The notes under the pieces were generated by a model. The model did no database searches. It saw only the letters and a list, made by a program, of their open reading frames with translations, and was not told where the DNA came from. Made by a program: the position numbers and the translations under genes. 64,000 nucleotides of DNA, from positions 930,001-994,000 of the forward strand of contig NZ_CACSJP010000001.1 of assembly GCF_902706095.1 (NCBI RefSeq), written 5' to 3'. Origin of the DNA: Rhizobium sp. 18065 (GTDB taxonomy: Bacteria; Pseudomonadota; Alphaproteobacteria; Rhizobiales; Rhizobiaceae). Positions 17,591 to 26,186 of the stretch are shown piece after piece. Each line of letters begins with the position of its first letter. Within the stretch, counting starts at the first letter, position 1.

Positions 17591-19381
17591 ATGTACAAGG
17601 CGCCCGTGGAGGAGATTGCGTTCACCTTGAAGCATGTGGCCGGTCTGGCCAAGGCGATCGATGACGGAAAGCTCGGCGACCTGAGCGATGACCTCGTCGA
17701 TGCCATTCTGTCCGAGGCCGGGCGCTTTGCCAGTGACGAAGTGGCGCCACTCGCCGAAATCGGCGACAGGCAGGGTGCCCGCATGATCGACGGCAAGGTC
17801 ATTGTTCCCGACGGCTGGGCCGACCTCTATCGCCACTGGGCTGAAGGCGGCTGGAACTCGCTGACCGCATCGGAGGAATTCGGCGGGCAGGCGCTTCCCC
17901 ATATGCTGAACGTTGCAGCGCTGGAAATGTGGAATTCGGGCTCCATGGCCTTTGCGCTTGGCCCGACGCTGACCATGGGTGCTGTCGATGCCGTCACGGT
18001 CCACGGCGCCGACAGCCTCAAGCAGACCTATCTTCCGAAAATGGTCTCCGGCGAATGGACCGGCACGATGAACCTGACCGAGCCCCATGCCGGCTCGGAC
18101 CTCGGCGTGATGAAGTCCCGCGCCGAGCGCCGCAACGACGGCACCTACCGGATCTTCGGCCAGAAGATCTTCATCACCTGGGGCGAACACGAGATCACCG
18201 AGAACATCATCCATCTGGTTCTCGCCCGACTGCCGGATGCCCCCGCCGGCACGCGCGGCATCTCGCTCTTTCTCGTGCCGAAATATCTCGTCAATGACGA
18301 CGGCTCGCTCGGGGCTCGCAATGATCTTCACTGCCATTCGCTCGAGCACAAGCTCGGCATCCACGGCTCGCCGACCTGCACGATGATTTATGGTGACGGC
18401 AAGTTCGGCGACGAGCCGGGCGCCATCGGCTATCTGATCGGTGAGGAGAACAAGGGCCTGAACTGCATGTTCACGATGATGAACAATGCCCGTCTCGCTG
18501 TCGGCATGCAGGGCGTGGCGATCTGCGAGGCCGCGACCCAGAAGGCCGTGCAATATGCCAAGGACCGCACGCAGGGCAAAGCCCCCGGCTGGACGGGGTC
18601 GGGCCAGGCGGGAGGCATGTCGCCGATCATCGAGCATCCCGATGTCGCCCGCATGCTGGTGACGATGAAGGCGCTGACGCAAGGCGCGCGCGCCATTTGT
18701 TATGTCTGCGCCCACGCCACCGACATGAGCCATCATGAGGCGGGTGACACGGCTCGCCATTGGGCCGAGCGTGCAGCACTTCTCACTCCGATCGCCAAGT
18801 CCTTCGCCACCGATGCCGGCGTCGAGGTTGCCTCGCTCGGCATCCAGACCCATGGCGGCATGGGCTTCATCGAGGAAACCGGTGCTGCCCGCTTCTGGCG
18901 CGACAGCCGCATTGCCCCGATCTATGAAGGCACCAACGGCATCCAGGCAGCCGACCTCGTCACCCGCAAGCTGCCTCTGTCGAATGGCGCGCAGGTGCGC
19001 GGCTTCATTGGCGAACTGAAGGAGATCGTCTCCGTTGTTCGCGCTTCCAATCTCGACGGTTTCGGCGAAACAGCAGACCGGCTGGACGCAAGCCTCGCCG
19101 ATCTCGATGAGGCAACGGAATGGCTGCTGGCCGAACTTGCAGCCGGCAATGCTTCGGCAGCGCTCGCCGGTGCCACGCCGTACCAGCGCCTCTTCGGCCT
19201 GGTGCTGACCGGCGTCTATCTTGCCAAGGGCGCGCTGGCCGAAGAGGAGCACGGCCGTGACAACCGCCTGGCGCTCTGCCGTTTCGCCGCTGAAAACATC
19301 ATCGCAGAAACCGCAGCGCTGAAGGACCGCGTCATCAATGGTGCCGCGAGCCTCGAAGCGGCGCGGGCTCTATTCGCGTAG
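17591..19381 (+). CDS. Acyl-CoA dehydrogenase, long form with C-terminal extension
   Basis: This 596-residue flavoprotein catalyses the first oxidation step of beta-oxidation. Motifs include MNLTEPHAGSDLG (FAD/substrate loop), KIFITWGEH, the conserved ARLAVGMQGV helix, GIQTHGGMGFIEETG, and the catalytic-base region RIAPIYEGTNGIQA, followed by a roughly 120-residue C-terminal extension typical of the 600-residue subfamily. The start at 17591 is chosen because GGAGGAG lies directly before it; an ATG at 17576 has none. It is followed, across a palindromic repeat, by an enoyl-CoA hydratase gene, together probably a fatty acid degradation unit. Confidence 0.92.
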   Translation: MYKAPVEEIAFTLKHVAGLAKAIDDGKLGDLSDDLVDAILSEAGRFASDEVAPLAEIGDRQGARMIDGKVIVPDGWADLYRHWAEGGWNSLTASEEFGGQALPHMLNVAALEMWNSGSMAFALGPTLTMGAVDAVTVHGADSLKQTYLPKMVSGEWTGTMNLTEPHAGSDLGVMKSRAERRNDGTYRIFGQKIFITWGEHEITENIIHLVLARLPDAPAGTRGISLFLVPKYLVNDDGSLGARNDLHCHSLEHKLGIHGSPTCTMIYGDGKFGDEPGAIGYLIGEENKGLNCMFTMMNNARLAVGMQGVAICEAATQKAVQYAKDRTQGKAPGWTGSGQAGGMSPIIEHPDVARMLVTMKALTQGARAICYVCAHATDMSHHEAGDTARHWAERAALLTPIAKSFATDAGVEVASLGIQTHGGMGFIEETGAARFWRDSRIAPIYEGTNGIQAADLVTRKLPLSNGAQVRGFIGELKEIVSVVRASNLDGFGETADRLDASLADLDEATEWLLAELAAGNASAALAGATPYQRLFGLVLTGVYLAKGALAEEEHGRDNRLALCRFAAENIIAETAALKDRVINGAASLEAARALFA

Positions 19382-19394
19382 TCTTTGGCGTCGC

Positions 19395-19543
19395 GCGAAA
19401 CGCGGCCCCTCATCCGCCTGCCGGCACCTTCTCCCCGCAAGCGGGGAGAAGAGCGAAGGCCGCAGCGCCTCCGGTCCCCCTCGCCCCGTTCACGGGGAGA
19501 GGGAGCGCCGAGCGAAGCGGAGGCGGGGTGAGGGGCTTTTCGC
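19395..19543. repeat. RIME-like palindromic intergenic element
   Basis: The 190-base gap between the two beta-oxidation genes holds a dispersed-repeat-like element. Its outer arms are complementary (GCGAAA...GCCCCTCATCCGCCT against AGGCGGGGTGAGGGGCTTTTCGC), and it contains two inner palindromes: TTCTCCCCGC/GCGGGGAGAA and CCCCGTTCACGGGG. This matches the Rhizobium-specific intergenic mosaic element style. It would form a large RNA stem-loop between the two messages. Family identity is from memory. Confidence 0.7.
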
Positions 19544-19573
19544 AGCGACGGATCTAATTGAAGAGGGACAAGC

Positions 19574-20332
19574 ATGACCGACCACATCCAGATCACCCGC
19601 CCGGAGGCCTATCCCGGCGTGCTCGTCCTGCGTTTCAACCGCCCGGACAAGAAGAATGCCATCACGCAGGCCATGTACGAGAAGCTGGCCGCCGGCCTGC
19701 TGGAAGGCGAGGCAGACGAAGACATCCGCGCGATCGTCTTCCTCGGCACCGAGGGCTGTTTCTCCGCCGGCAACGACATGGCCGATTTCCTCGGCTTCGC
19801 CATGGCCGGCGCCGTCGGTGAACCCGCCGCCTTCGGCCTGCTCAAGGCGCTGACCGAAGTCACCAAGCCGCTGGTTTCCGGCGTCGATGGCCTCGCCATC
19901 GGCATCGGCACGACGCTCCACATGCATTGCGACATGACGGTGGCGTCCGACCGCAGCCTGTTCAAGACCCCTTTCGTCGATCTGGCGCTCGTGCCGGAAG
20001 CGGCCTCCAGCCTGATCGCGCCGCGCATCATGGGGCACCAGCGCGCCTTCGCCATGCTCGCCGCAAGCGAAGGGTTTTCAGCCGAGCAGGCACGCGAGGC
20101 CGGCCTGATCTGGAAGGTGGTGGCACCCGCAGACGTCGAAGCCGAAACGCTGAAGATCGCCGCATCGCTGGCCTCCAAGCCGCCGGCCGCAATGAAGATC
20201 GCCCGTGCTTTGGTCAAGGGCAGCCCGGACGATGTGCGGGCGCGCATGCAGGAAGAGCTGGTGCATTTTGTCGCCCAGCTGAAGAGCGTGGAAGCCCGCG
20301 CCGCCTTCGAGGCGTTCATGAAAGGGCGGTAG
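19574..20332 (+). CDS. Enoyl-CoA hydratase/isomerase family protein
   Basis: This 252-residue crotonase-fold protein hydrates enoyl-CoA in beta-oxidation. It shows the family order RFNRPDKKNAIT, FSAGNDMADF (oxyanion hole region) and VDGLAIGIGTTL. The usual catalytic Glu pair is only partly visible: around residue 135, DLALVPEAASS carries one Glu. It may therefore be an isomerase or a related crotonase; the substrate is not readable. It starts after GAGGGACAAGC and is probably co-transcribed with the acyl-CoA dehydrogenase. Confidence 0.86.
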   Translation: MTDHIQITRPEAYPGVLVLRFNRPDKKNAITQAMYEKLAAGLLEGEADEDIRAIVFLGTEGCFSAGNDMADFLGFAMAGAVGEPAAFGLLKALTEVTKPLVSGVDGLAIGIGTTLHMHCDMTVASDRSLFKTPFVDLALVPEAASSLIAPRIMGHQRAFAMLAASEGFSAEQAREAGLIWKVVAPADVEAETLKIAASLASKPPAAMKIARALVKGSPDDVRARMQEELVHFVAQLKSVEARAAFEAFMKGR

Positions 20333-20352
20333 GCTCGGGTCGCGTTGAACAA

Positions 20353-20375
20353 AAAATGACGTTCGTCATTTTATT
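20353..20375 (+). terminator. AT-rich perfect palindrome, likely terminator
   Basis: AAAATGACG and CGTCATTTT form a perfect 9-bp inverted repeat around TT, 20 bases after the enoyl-CoA hydratase stop, followed by ATTTG. The A-rich upstream side and T-rich downstream side fit a weak terminator. A regulator-binding palindrome is the alternative. Confidence 0.5.
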
Positions 20376-20561
20376 TGTCAGCGTGAGCTTTTGCTTAAAT
20401 TCCTCTTAATTCTCTCGACCTATTCATGGGTGAATGGCGATCTAACAGAATCGCAGCATCGACATGAAGTCGCATGCTTGTCACACCATGACCCAATGGC
20501 AGTGTCCGGCCAGGCTGCGTTTGCGCGCCGAAATGTCGGATGAGAATTTCAGGAATTCCCC

Positions 20562-22655
20562 GTGAACGCCCGTTCAAATCTGATGACCAAAATCCTGCTG
20601 GTCGCGTCCCTTGTGGTCGTTGCCGCTCTGACCGGCTTCTCGGTCTATATCGACAGTCTCCAGCGTCGGGCTGCCACCGATGCTGTCGAAAGCGAAATCA
20701 ACTCCTCCGGCCTTCAGGCCTCGCAGAGCATCTCCAACTGGCTGGGCGCCCGCGTCATGCTGACCGAGCTGGCCGGCAATGCTGCAGCCAAGGCCAGTGA
20801 CGCTGCCGGCATCACGGCTGCCTTCGACAATCCCGTGCTGATCCGCGAGTTCATGTCGACCTATGTCGGCGACGAGCAGGGCGTGTTCACCAGCGTGCCG
20901 AACCAGCCGCTGCCGGAAGGTTATGATCCGCGCAAGCGCCCGTGGTACCAGGATGCCGTCAAGGCCGACAAGATGGTCCTGACCGACCCTTATGCCGATG
21001 CCTCGACCGGTAACCTGATCATCAGCGCTGCCATGCCGGTCAAGCGCGACGGCAAGCTCTTCGGCGTCGCCGCCAGCGACTTCTCGCTGACATCCCTGGT
21101 CGAGATGGTCAAATCCGTCGACATGGGGGGCAAGGGCGCAGCGTTTCTCGTCAAGGCTGACGGCACCATCCTGGTCCATGCCGACAATACGCTGGTGACC
21201 AAGAAGCTGGCCGATGCCTTCCCGGCCAACACGCCGGTGATCGGCAGCGCCATCAGCGAAAGCACGTTTGCCGACAAGTCCGTCCTGGTCAGCTTCCTGC
21301 CGATCAAGGGGCTGCCGATGGGCGACTGGTATCTCGGCGTCACCGTCGACAGCGATCTGGCCTATGCCAGCATCGGACAGTTCCGGGTGGCCGCCACCAT
21401 TGCCACGATCATCGGCGTCATCGCCATGACGGCGGTACTGGCCGCGCTGCTGTCGCGCCTCGTCGTGCGCCCGGTCGTCGATATGACCGGAGTCATGGGC
21501 AAGCTCGCCGGTGGCGATGTCTCGGCCGATATTCCAGGCACCGACCGCGTCGACGAAATCGGTCAGATGGCAGCAGCCGTCGCCGTCTTCCGCGACAATA
21601 TCATCGAGCGCGGACGCCTGGCCCGCGAGGCGGATGAAACTCGCACGATGACCGAACAGGAGCGCCGCGAGCGCGAATCCCTCAAGGCCCGCGAGGCCGA
21701 GCAGGTATCCTTCGCCGTGCAGGCTCTGGCCGATGGACTCGGCCGCCTTGCCAATGGCGATCTTGTCCACCGGATCGAGACACCGTTTGCCGGCGATCTC
21801 GATCGCCTGCGCGCCGACTTCAACAACTCGGTCACCAAGCTGCATGATGCGCTGGCCATGGTTGGCCGCAATGCGCGCGCCATCGACAGCGGCGCGACCG
21901 AAATTCGGTCGTCGGCCGACAATCTCGCCCGCCGTACCGAACAGCAGGCGGCCTCCGTCGAAGAAACTGCAGCCGCCCTCGAAGAAATCACCACCACGGT
22001 CAAGGACAGCGCCCATCGTGCCGAGGAAGTCGGCCAACTGGTCACCCGTGCCCGTGGTGGTGCGGAAAAGTCCGGCGAGATCGTCCAGCGCGCGGTTGGT
22101 GCCATGCAGGGGATCGAGAAGTCGTCCGACGAGATCTCCAACATCATCGGGGTGATTGACGAAATTGCCTTCCAGACCAATCTCCTGGCGCTGAACGCCG
22201 GTGTCGAGGCGGCCCGTGCCGGGGAAGCGGGCAAGGGTTTTGCCGTCGTCGCCCAGGAAGTGCGCGAACTCGCCCAGCGCTCGGCCAATGCCGCCAAGGA
22301 GATCAAGACGCTGATCAGCGCATCGGGAGACCAGGTGCGGGCAGGCGTTGAACTGGTCAACCTCACCGGCCAGGCGCTGGAGGTGATCGTCCGCGAGGTT
22401 CAGGAGATCAACGGCCATGTCAACGCGATCGTCACCGCGTCGCGCGAACAGTCGACCGGCCTGTCCGAGATCAACACCGCCGTCAATACAATGGACCAGG
22501 GCACCCAGCAGAACGCCGCCATGGTCGAGGAACAGACGGCGGCAAGCCATGGCCTTGCGACCGAAGCCGCAGCCCTGACCGGCCTGCTGGCTCAGTTCCG
22601 CATCGATGAGCGGGCAAACGCGCAGGAGACGCGCACGCGTCGCTACGCGGCCTGA
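20562..22655 (+). CDS. Methyl-accepting chemotaxis protein with amino-acid-type dCache domain (McpU-like)
   Basis: This 697-residue chemoreceptor has one membrane segment near residues 9-30, a periplasmic dCache domain to about 275, a second membrane segment, HAMP, and a signalling domain ending near 675. The residues diagnostic for amino-acid binding in dCache domains are present: Y121, R126, W128, Y129 (YDPRKRPWY), Y144 and D173. It probably senses amino acids. From memory, S. meliloti mcpU lies next to the same acyl-CoA dehydrogenase, hydratase and RNA methyltransferase genes, so orthology is likely. It lacks the C-terminal CheR-docking pentapeptide that two of the other receptors here have. 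The start is a GTG after CAGGA. Confidence 0.9.
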   Translation: MNARSNLMTKILLVASLVVVAALTGFSVYIDSLQRRAATDAVESEINSSGLQASQSISNWLGARVMLTELAGNAAAKASDAAGITAAFDNPVLIREFMSTYVGDEQGVFTSVPNQPLPEGYDPRKRPWYQDAVKADKMVLTDPYADASTGNLIISAAMPVKRDGKLFGVAASDFSLTSLVEMVKSVDMGGKGAAFLVKADGTILVHADNTLVTKKLADAFPANTPVIGSAISESTFADKSVLVSFLPIKGLPMGDWYLGVTVDSDLAYASIGQFRVAATIATIIGVIAMTAVLAALLSRLVVRPVVDMTGVMGKLAGGDVSADIPGTDRVDEIGQMAAAVAVFRDNIIERGRLAREADETRTMTEQERRERESLKAREAEQVSFAVQALADGLGRLANGDLVHRIETPFAGDLDRLRADFNNSVTKLHDALAMVGRNARAIDSGATEIRSSADNLARRTEQQAASVEETAAALEEITTTVKDSAHRAEEVGQLVTRARGGAEKSGEIVQRAVGAMQGIEKSSDEISNIIGVIDEIAFQTNLLALNAGVEAARAGEAGKGFAVVAQEVRELAQRSANAAKEIKTLISASGDQVRAGVELVNLTGQALEVIVREVQEINGHVNAIVTASREQSTGLSEINTAVNTMDQGTQQNAAMVEEQTAASHGLATEAAALTGLLAQFRIDERANAQETRTRRYAA

Positions 22656-22680
22656 TCTCCGTCGTCATCACAAAACGCAG

Positions 22681-22713
22681 AAACGGCACCCATCGCGGTG
22701 CCGTTTTTGTTTC
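22681..22713 (+). terminator. Rho-independent terminator after the McpU-like gene
   Basis: The stem AAACGGCACC/GGTGCCGTTT (10 bp, loop CATCGC) is followed by TTGTTT. Confidence 0.85.
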
Positions 22714-22730
22714 GCCTCCCGTTCATTCCT

Positions 22731-22785
22731 GGTGTTCATTCCTCGTGTTCGCTCATTGGTTCAGTTTCTGTTCACCGGTTCTGCG
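22731..22785. promoter_or_regulatory. Tandem GTTC array containing a possible LexA (SOS) box
   Basis: GTTC recurs at short intervals upstream of the small secreted protein gene: GTTCATTCCTGGT, GTTCATTCCTCGT, then GTTCGCTCATTG and others. One pair, GTTCAGTTTCTGTTC at 22759-22773, fits the alphaproteobacterial LexA consensus GTTC-N7-GTTC exactly. It lies 83 bases before the start at 22856. With so many GTTC words in a short space, a chance match is quite possible. Confidence 0.35.
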
Positions 22786-22855
22786 GATAGTGGTCGCACA
22801 AACATTCGTCTCATGCGTTTATCGAGACGAAGCGTGAAAACTGTTCGAGGTCGCC

Positions 22856-23170
22856 ATGGTGCGTGTGTTCCGTCTTGCCCTTTGCCTGGCCTGCCTGGGC
22901 CTTTCATCCGTCGTCGGTCCCGCTCAAGCGGCCAGCCGGACCCAGACCGATCTGCAACTGGTGAATGACAACGGGGATGTCATCATCCAGAGCCAGTCCC
23001 GGCGCCAGAGGCAGCCGGGTGTGCGGCCGCAGCGCTACTACTGCGTCATTCCGCCTTCGGGCACCCGCAATGGCGGGGCCGAGGCATCGTGCCCGGCCAG
23101 TCCCGGCCGCGTCGGCGGCAGTTGCCGCTGCGCCAACGCGACCGGTTCCGGCATCCTCCAGACCTACTGA
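22856..23170 (+). CDS. Small secreted protein of unknown function
   Basis: This 104-residue protein has a signal peptide (hydrophobic residues 5-20, cleavage near GPAQA/AS), then a basic stretch (QSQSRRQRQPGVRPQRYY) and four cysteines near the end (YYCVIPP, ASCPAS, SCRCAN), which suggest disulfide bonding in the periplasm. I do not recognise the family. GAGG upstream supports the start at 22856. It is convergent with the haem peroxidase gene, ending 11 bases from it, and sits in a small insertion between the McpU-like and RNA methyltransferase genes. Confidence 0.68.
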   Translation: MVRVFRLALCLACLGLSSVVGPAQAASRTQTDLQLVNDNGDVIIQSQSRRQRQPGVRPQRYYCVIPPSGTRNGGAEASCPASPGRVGGSCRCANATGSGILQTY

Positions 23171-23180
23171 CCGCTGACGT

Positions 23181-24761
23181 TTAGCCGATCGGGTCGATGT
23201 CCCCGACGAAGCGGATGAGGTCGGCCATGGTGAAGTGGCCGGGCGCAGCACCCGGCAGTTCCGGCTTCCAGTTCGACTGCCGCCAGAGGAAGGAGTCGTG
23301 ATCGCCGTGGACGAGACCGATGAAGGTCTCCGCGACGAGCGTCGATCCCATCGGACCAAGCCTTAGACCCTTGTGATAGTGCTCGGCCTCCTTGAGCACG
23401 TAATACCAGAGCGGCGTCTTCTTGTGAAAACCGTGCTTCGCCGCCACCACCCCATCCGGGCCTGTAGCGATTTCCACAGGTTTCATCGGCACGATCCCCA
23501 TCGCCCGACAGACGTCCTGCCCCGACGGAAGGCCAATCTGCACGCCGCGTTTCAGGTTGCGGAAGGGCAGGACGAAGTCGCGCGCTGCGGTCTTGTCCGT
23601 CTCGGGCCGCAAGCCCGGCAGCGTATGCAGTTCGGGCACGATGAAGGGATCGAGGCGCCGGGCGTGATTGAGGGTGAAGTTGGGCTCCGGCGGCGTGCCG
23701 AGGTCAAAGAAGCGCCGCCAGTCGATGATCCAGTTGGACGGCAGGTCGCGCAAGGGGCCGGGACCGCCACCGGTGTTGACCGCCCCTTTGTCCACCAGCT
23801 CGCCGACGATCTGGCCAGACTTGCCGGTAAAGTTGAACAGCAGCTTCAGCGTCCCGTCGGTGAAGGCATCGGGGCCGGGGTTGAACACCCGATTGTGGCT
23901 GTAGCTCTGCCGCACCATCGAGTGGCCGAGGCGGTAGGCGGCAGCAGCAAATTCCGCCGGCATGAACGGCCGGCTGCGAAAGCGGTAGAAACGGCGGCCG
24001 TCGTGCTTGATGCGGCGCACCAGCCCCGGTTCGGTCAACCGCTCGACGAAGTCGAAGAGCACGATCCACTGGTAGTGCCAGGTGACGATGCGCCGCGCCT
24101 CGTGAAAAAGCGCCATGCCCTTGAGCGCCGGCTGGCTCGCCTGCAGGCCCTCGACCACCTTGTTGTGGAACTTCAACATCAGCAGGTGAAACTGGGCGAT
24201 CAGCAGGTTTTCGTCATTGCGTTCGTCGAAGATCAGCGCATGGCCGACCTGGTTGCGTGGCAGGTCATTGGGAAACGCCGCGATGGGGTTGCCGGCCTTG
24301 TCCTGTGACGCGGAGGCCTTGCCGATCAGGAATTTCTCGATGACGCGATGCGTCGCCGGATCGCGGTCGTAGAGATAGGGATGGATGCCCGGCCCGTCGC
24401 CATAGAGCGAATCGAGATCCAGCGCCGGCGTGCGGAAATTGCTGGTGGCCAAAGGATCGGCCTCCTGCTGCTCGAGCGGCGTCGTGTCGAGCGTGATGTC
24501 ATGGTCGACAAACTGGCCGAGATAGGTAAAGCCGGCGGGAACGTTGGGGTTGTCGCCAACGGGATCGGTATTGCCGTCCGCCCCGACCGCATCCTTCATC
24601 GCGACGGCAAGTTCAAACAGGTCGTCTTCGTCCGCATCAAGCGCTGTGAGCGTTGGAAAGATGCGGCCAAATTTTCCAGGGTCTGCATTGCCGGCAAGGG
24701 CCTGCAAGGCGGCACGGTTCATCCCACGGACACCGTGTCCGTGCATCGCAACTTCCGACAT
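23181..24761 (-). CDS. Animal-type haem peroxidase
   Basis: This 526-residue protein belongs to the peroxidasin/cyclooxygenase superfamily of haem peroxidases. The distal haem side is GQFVDHDITLD with the distal His at residue 87; the proximal His is residue 280 (RLGHSMVRQSY). Other family features are FRTPALDLDSLYG, HALIFDERNDENL and LLMLKFHNKVV. There is no signal peptide, so it is probably cytoplasmic or exported by a type I route. The start at 24761 is chosen for the strong GGAGG 6 bases upstream. Bacterial members are of unclear function; oxidation of halides or phenolics is possible. It has its own 174-base upstream gap. Confidence 0.88.
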   Translation of the reverse strand: MSEVAMHGHGVRGMNRAALQALAGNADPGKFGRIFPTLTALDADEDDLFELAVAMKDAVGADGNTDPVGDNPNVPAGFTYLGQFVDHDITLDTTPLEQQEADPLATSNFRTPALDLDSLYGDGPGIHPYLYDRDPATHRVIEKFLIGKASASQDKAGNPIAAFPNDLPRNQVGHALIFDERNDENLLIAQFHLLMLKFHNKVVEGLQASQPALKGMALFHEARRIVTWHYQWIVLFDFVERLTEPGLVRRIKHDGRRFYRFRSRPFMPAEFAAAAYRLGHSMVRQSYSHNRVFNPGPDAFTDGTLKLLFNFTGKSGQIVGELVDKGAVNTGGGPGPLRDLPSNWIIDWRRFFDLGTPPEPNFTLNHARRLDPFIVPELHTLPGLRPETDKTAARDFVLPFRNLKRGVQIGLPSGQDVCRAMGIVPMKPVEIATGPDGVVAAKHGFHKKTPLWYYVLKEAEHYHKGLRLGPMGSTLVAETFIGLVHGDHDSFLWRQSNWKPELPGAAPGHFTMADLIRFVGDIDPIG

Positions 24762-24935
24762 GGGATTCCTCCATTCAACCACTTCGGTTGGCAAACATGC
24801 ATTGGAGCTAATACGATGACACAGGATCGCGATGCGTGCAACGCCAAAGATATATAATCTTTGGTTGCATTTTAACTAATTCTTAAAAGCCGTGTCCGAA
24901 TTGCACCGCAACTACCGACCGGTGATCGTTGCAGT

Positions 24936-26186
24936 TCAGCCCTTGGAAAGCGTCACCACCGCTTCCACATGCGGCGACCAGAGGAACTGATCGATCGGGG
25001 TCACCTGGTCGATCCTGTAGCCGCCGGCAATCAGGATCGACAGGTCGCGGGCCAAAGTCAGCGGATTGCAGCTGATCGCCACGATTTTCTTCACCTGCGA
25101 ACGCGCAAGCTCGGCGCATTGCGCTTCGGCGCCGGCGCGCGGCGGATCGAACACCACGGCGTCGAAATGCTTGAATTCCGAGGTCATCAGTGGTCGGCGG
25201 AACAGGTCGCGCCGTTCGACGCTGAAGGTTTTCAGCCCTTGCGTCATCCGTGCACCCTGATCCAGCGCCTTGATCGCCTTCTCGTCGCCCTCCACGGCAT
25301 GCACCTGCGCCTTGCGGCCAATGCGCAGCCCGAATGTGCCGATACCGGCAAACAGGTCGGCGACGCGCTTGGCCTTGCCGATATGGGCAATGGCGATCTC
25401 CGCCATCTTCTCTTCCGCTTCCAGCGTCGCCTGGGTAAAGCCGCCCGGCGGCAGCGAGACGCGCGCGCCCCCGAAGTCCAGCATCGGCTTGTGCGGCTCG
25501 ATGACGATCTCGCCATTGGCCGAAACGCGCGCGATGTCGCGCAGCCTGATCACCGCATCGCTGACGGCACGCCGTTCGCGATCGCCCAGACCGCCGCGCA
25601 GGCCGTCGAGCGAGATGTCGAGACCGGTCAGCGTTTCCGTCACCGTCATGCGAAACGCGTCTGACCCGGCAGCCTTGGCGATGATCTTCAGAGCGTCGAG
25701 CCGGGAGATGATCCCGTTCGACGCGATGGGACATTCCTCGATCGGCACGACATGATGGGTCTCGGCCTGGTTGATGCCGATGACCAGATCCTTCTCGCGC
25801 CGACGCACGGTAAACACGATCCGGCGGCGCTGGTGGGCATGCGCCTCGACCATGTCTGCAACCGGCGCCTCGATATCCTTGGATTTCAGCGCCGCGATCA
25901 GGACCTGTCGCTTGAAGGCGTTGTAGGCGGGTTTCGCCAGATGCTGCATCGAACAGCCGCCACAGGTGCCGCCAACGCCGTCGGGGCCGAAATGTTTGCA
26001 CACTGGCTCGATCCGGTCTGGCGAGGTCGTGGCAAAGGACATGATCGTGCCTTCGCTTTTCACCCGCGCAATCGACACGGTTTCACCGGGCAGCGCAAAC
26101 GGCACGAAGATCGGCCCGTTTTCGCCATGCGCGACGCCGTCACCTTTGGCGCCGAGGCTGGAGATGGTCACGGACTCGGCGCTCAT
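24936..26186 (-). CDS. 23S rRNA m5U methyltransferase, RlmD/TrmA family
   Basis: This 416-residue protein is a class I SAM-dependent uracil-C5 methyltransferase. It has an N-terminal TRAM domain (residues 1-55), the iron-sulfur cysteines (CKHFG, then CGGC at about 72-80), the SAM motif VADLFAGIGTFGLRIG, the FDPPRAGAEAQ motif, and the catalytic cysteine in ISCNPLTLARD. The family methylates U in 23S rRNA (RlmC/D type) or tRNA (TrmA type); which one cannot be said. It overlaps the tlyA stop by 4 bases, so the two RNA methyltransferases are translationally coupled. Confidence 0.9.
   Translation of the reverse strand: MSAESVTISSLGAKGDGVAHGENGPIFVPFALPGETVSIARVKSEGTIMSFATTSPDRIEPVCKHFGPDGVGGTCGGCSMQHLAKPAYNAFKRQVLIAALKSKDIEAPVADMVEAHAHQRRRIVFTVRRREKDLVIGINQAETHHVVPIEECPIASNGIISRLDALKIIAKAAGSDAFRMTVTETLTGLDISLDGLRGGLGDRERRAVSDAVIRLRDIARVSANGEIVIEPHKPMLDFGGARVSLPPGGFTQATLEAEEKMAEIAIAHIGKAKRVADLFAGIGTFGLRIGRKAQVHAVEGDEKAIKALDQGARMTQGLKTFSVERRDLFRRPLMTSEFKHFDAVVFDPPRAGAEAQCAELARSQVKKIVAISCNPLTLARDLSILIAGGYRIDQVTPIDQFLWSPHVEAVVTLSKG

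Noticed and set aside
17510-19252. 580-residue minus-strand frame opposite the acyl-CoA dehydrogenase
   Set aside because: The plus strand encodes every motif of the enzyme; the antisense frame has no recognisable domain or ribosome binding site.
20574-22550. 658-residue minus-strand frame opposite the McpU-like gene
   Set aside because: Antisense shadow of a complete chemoreceptor. Similar shadows lie opposite the other receptors.
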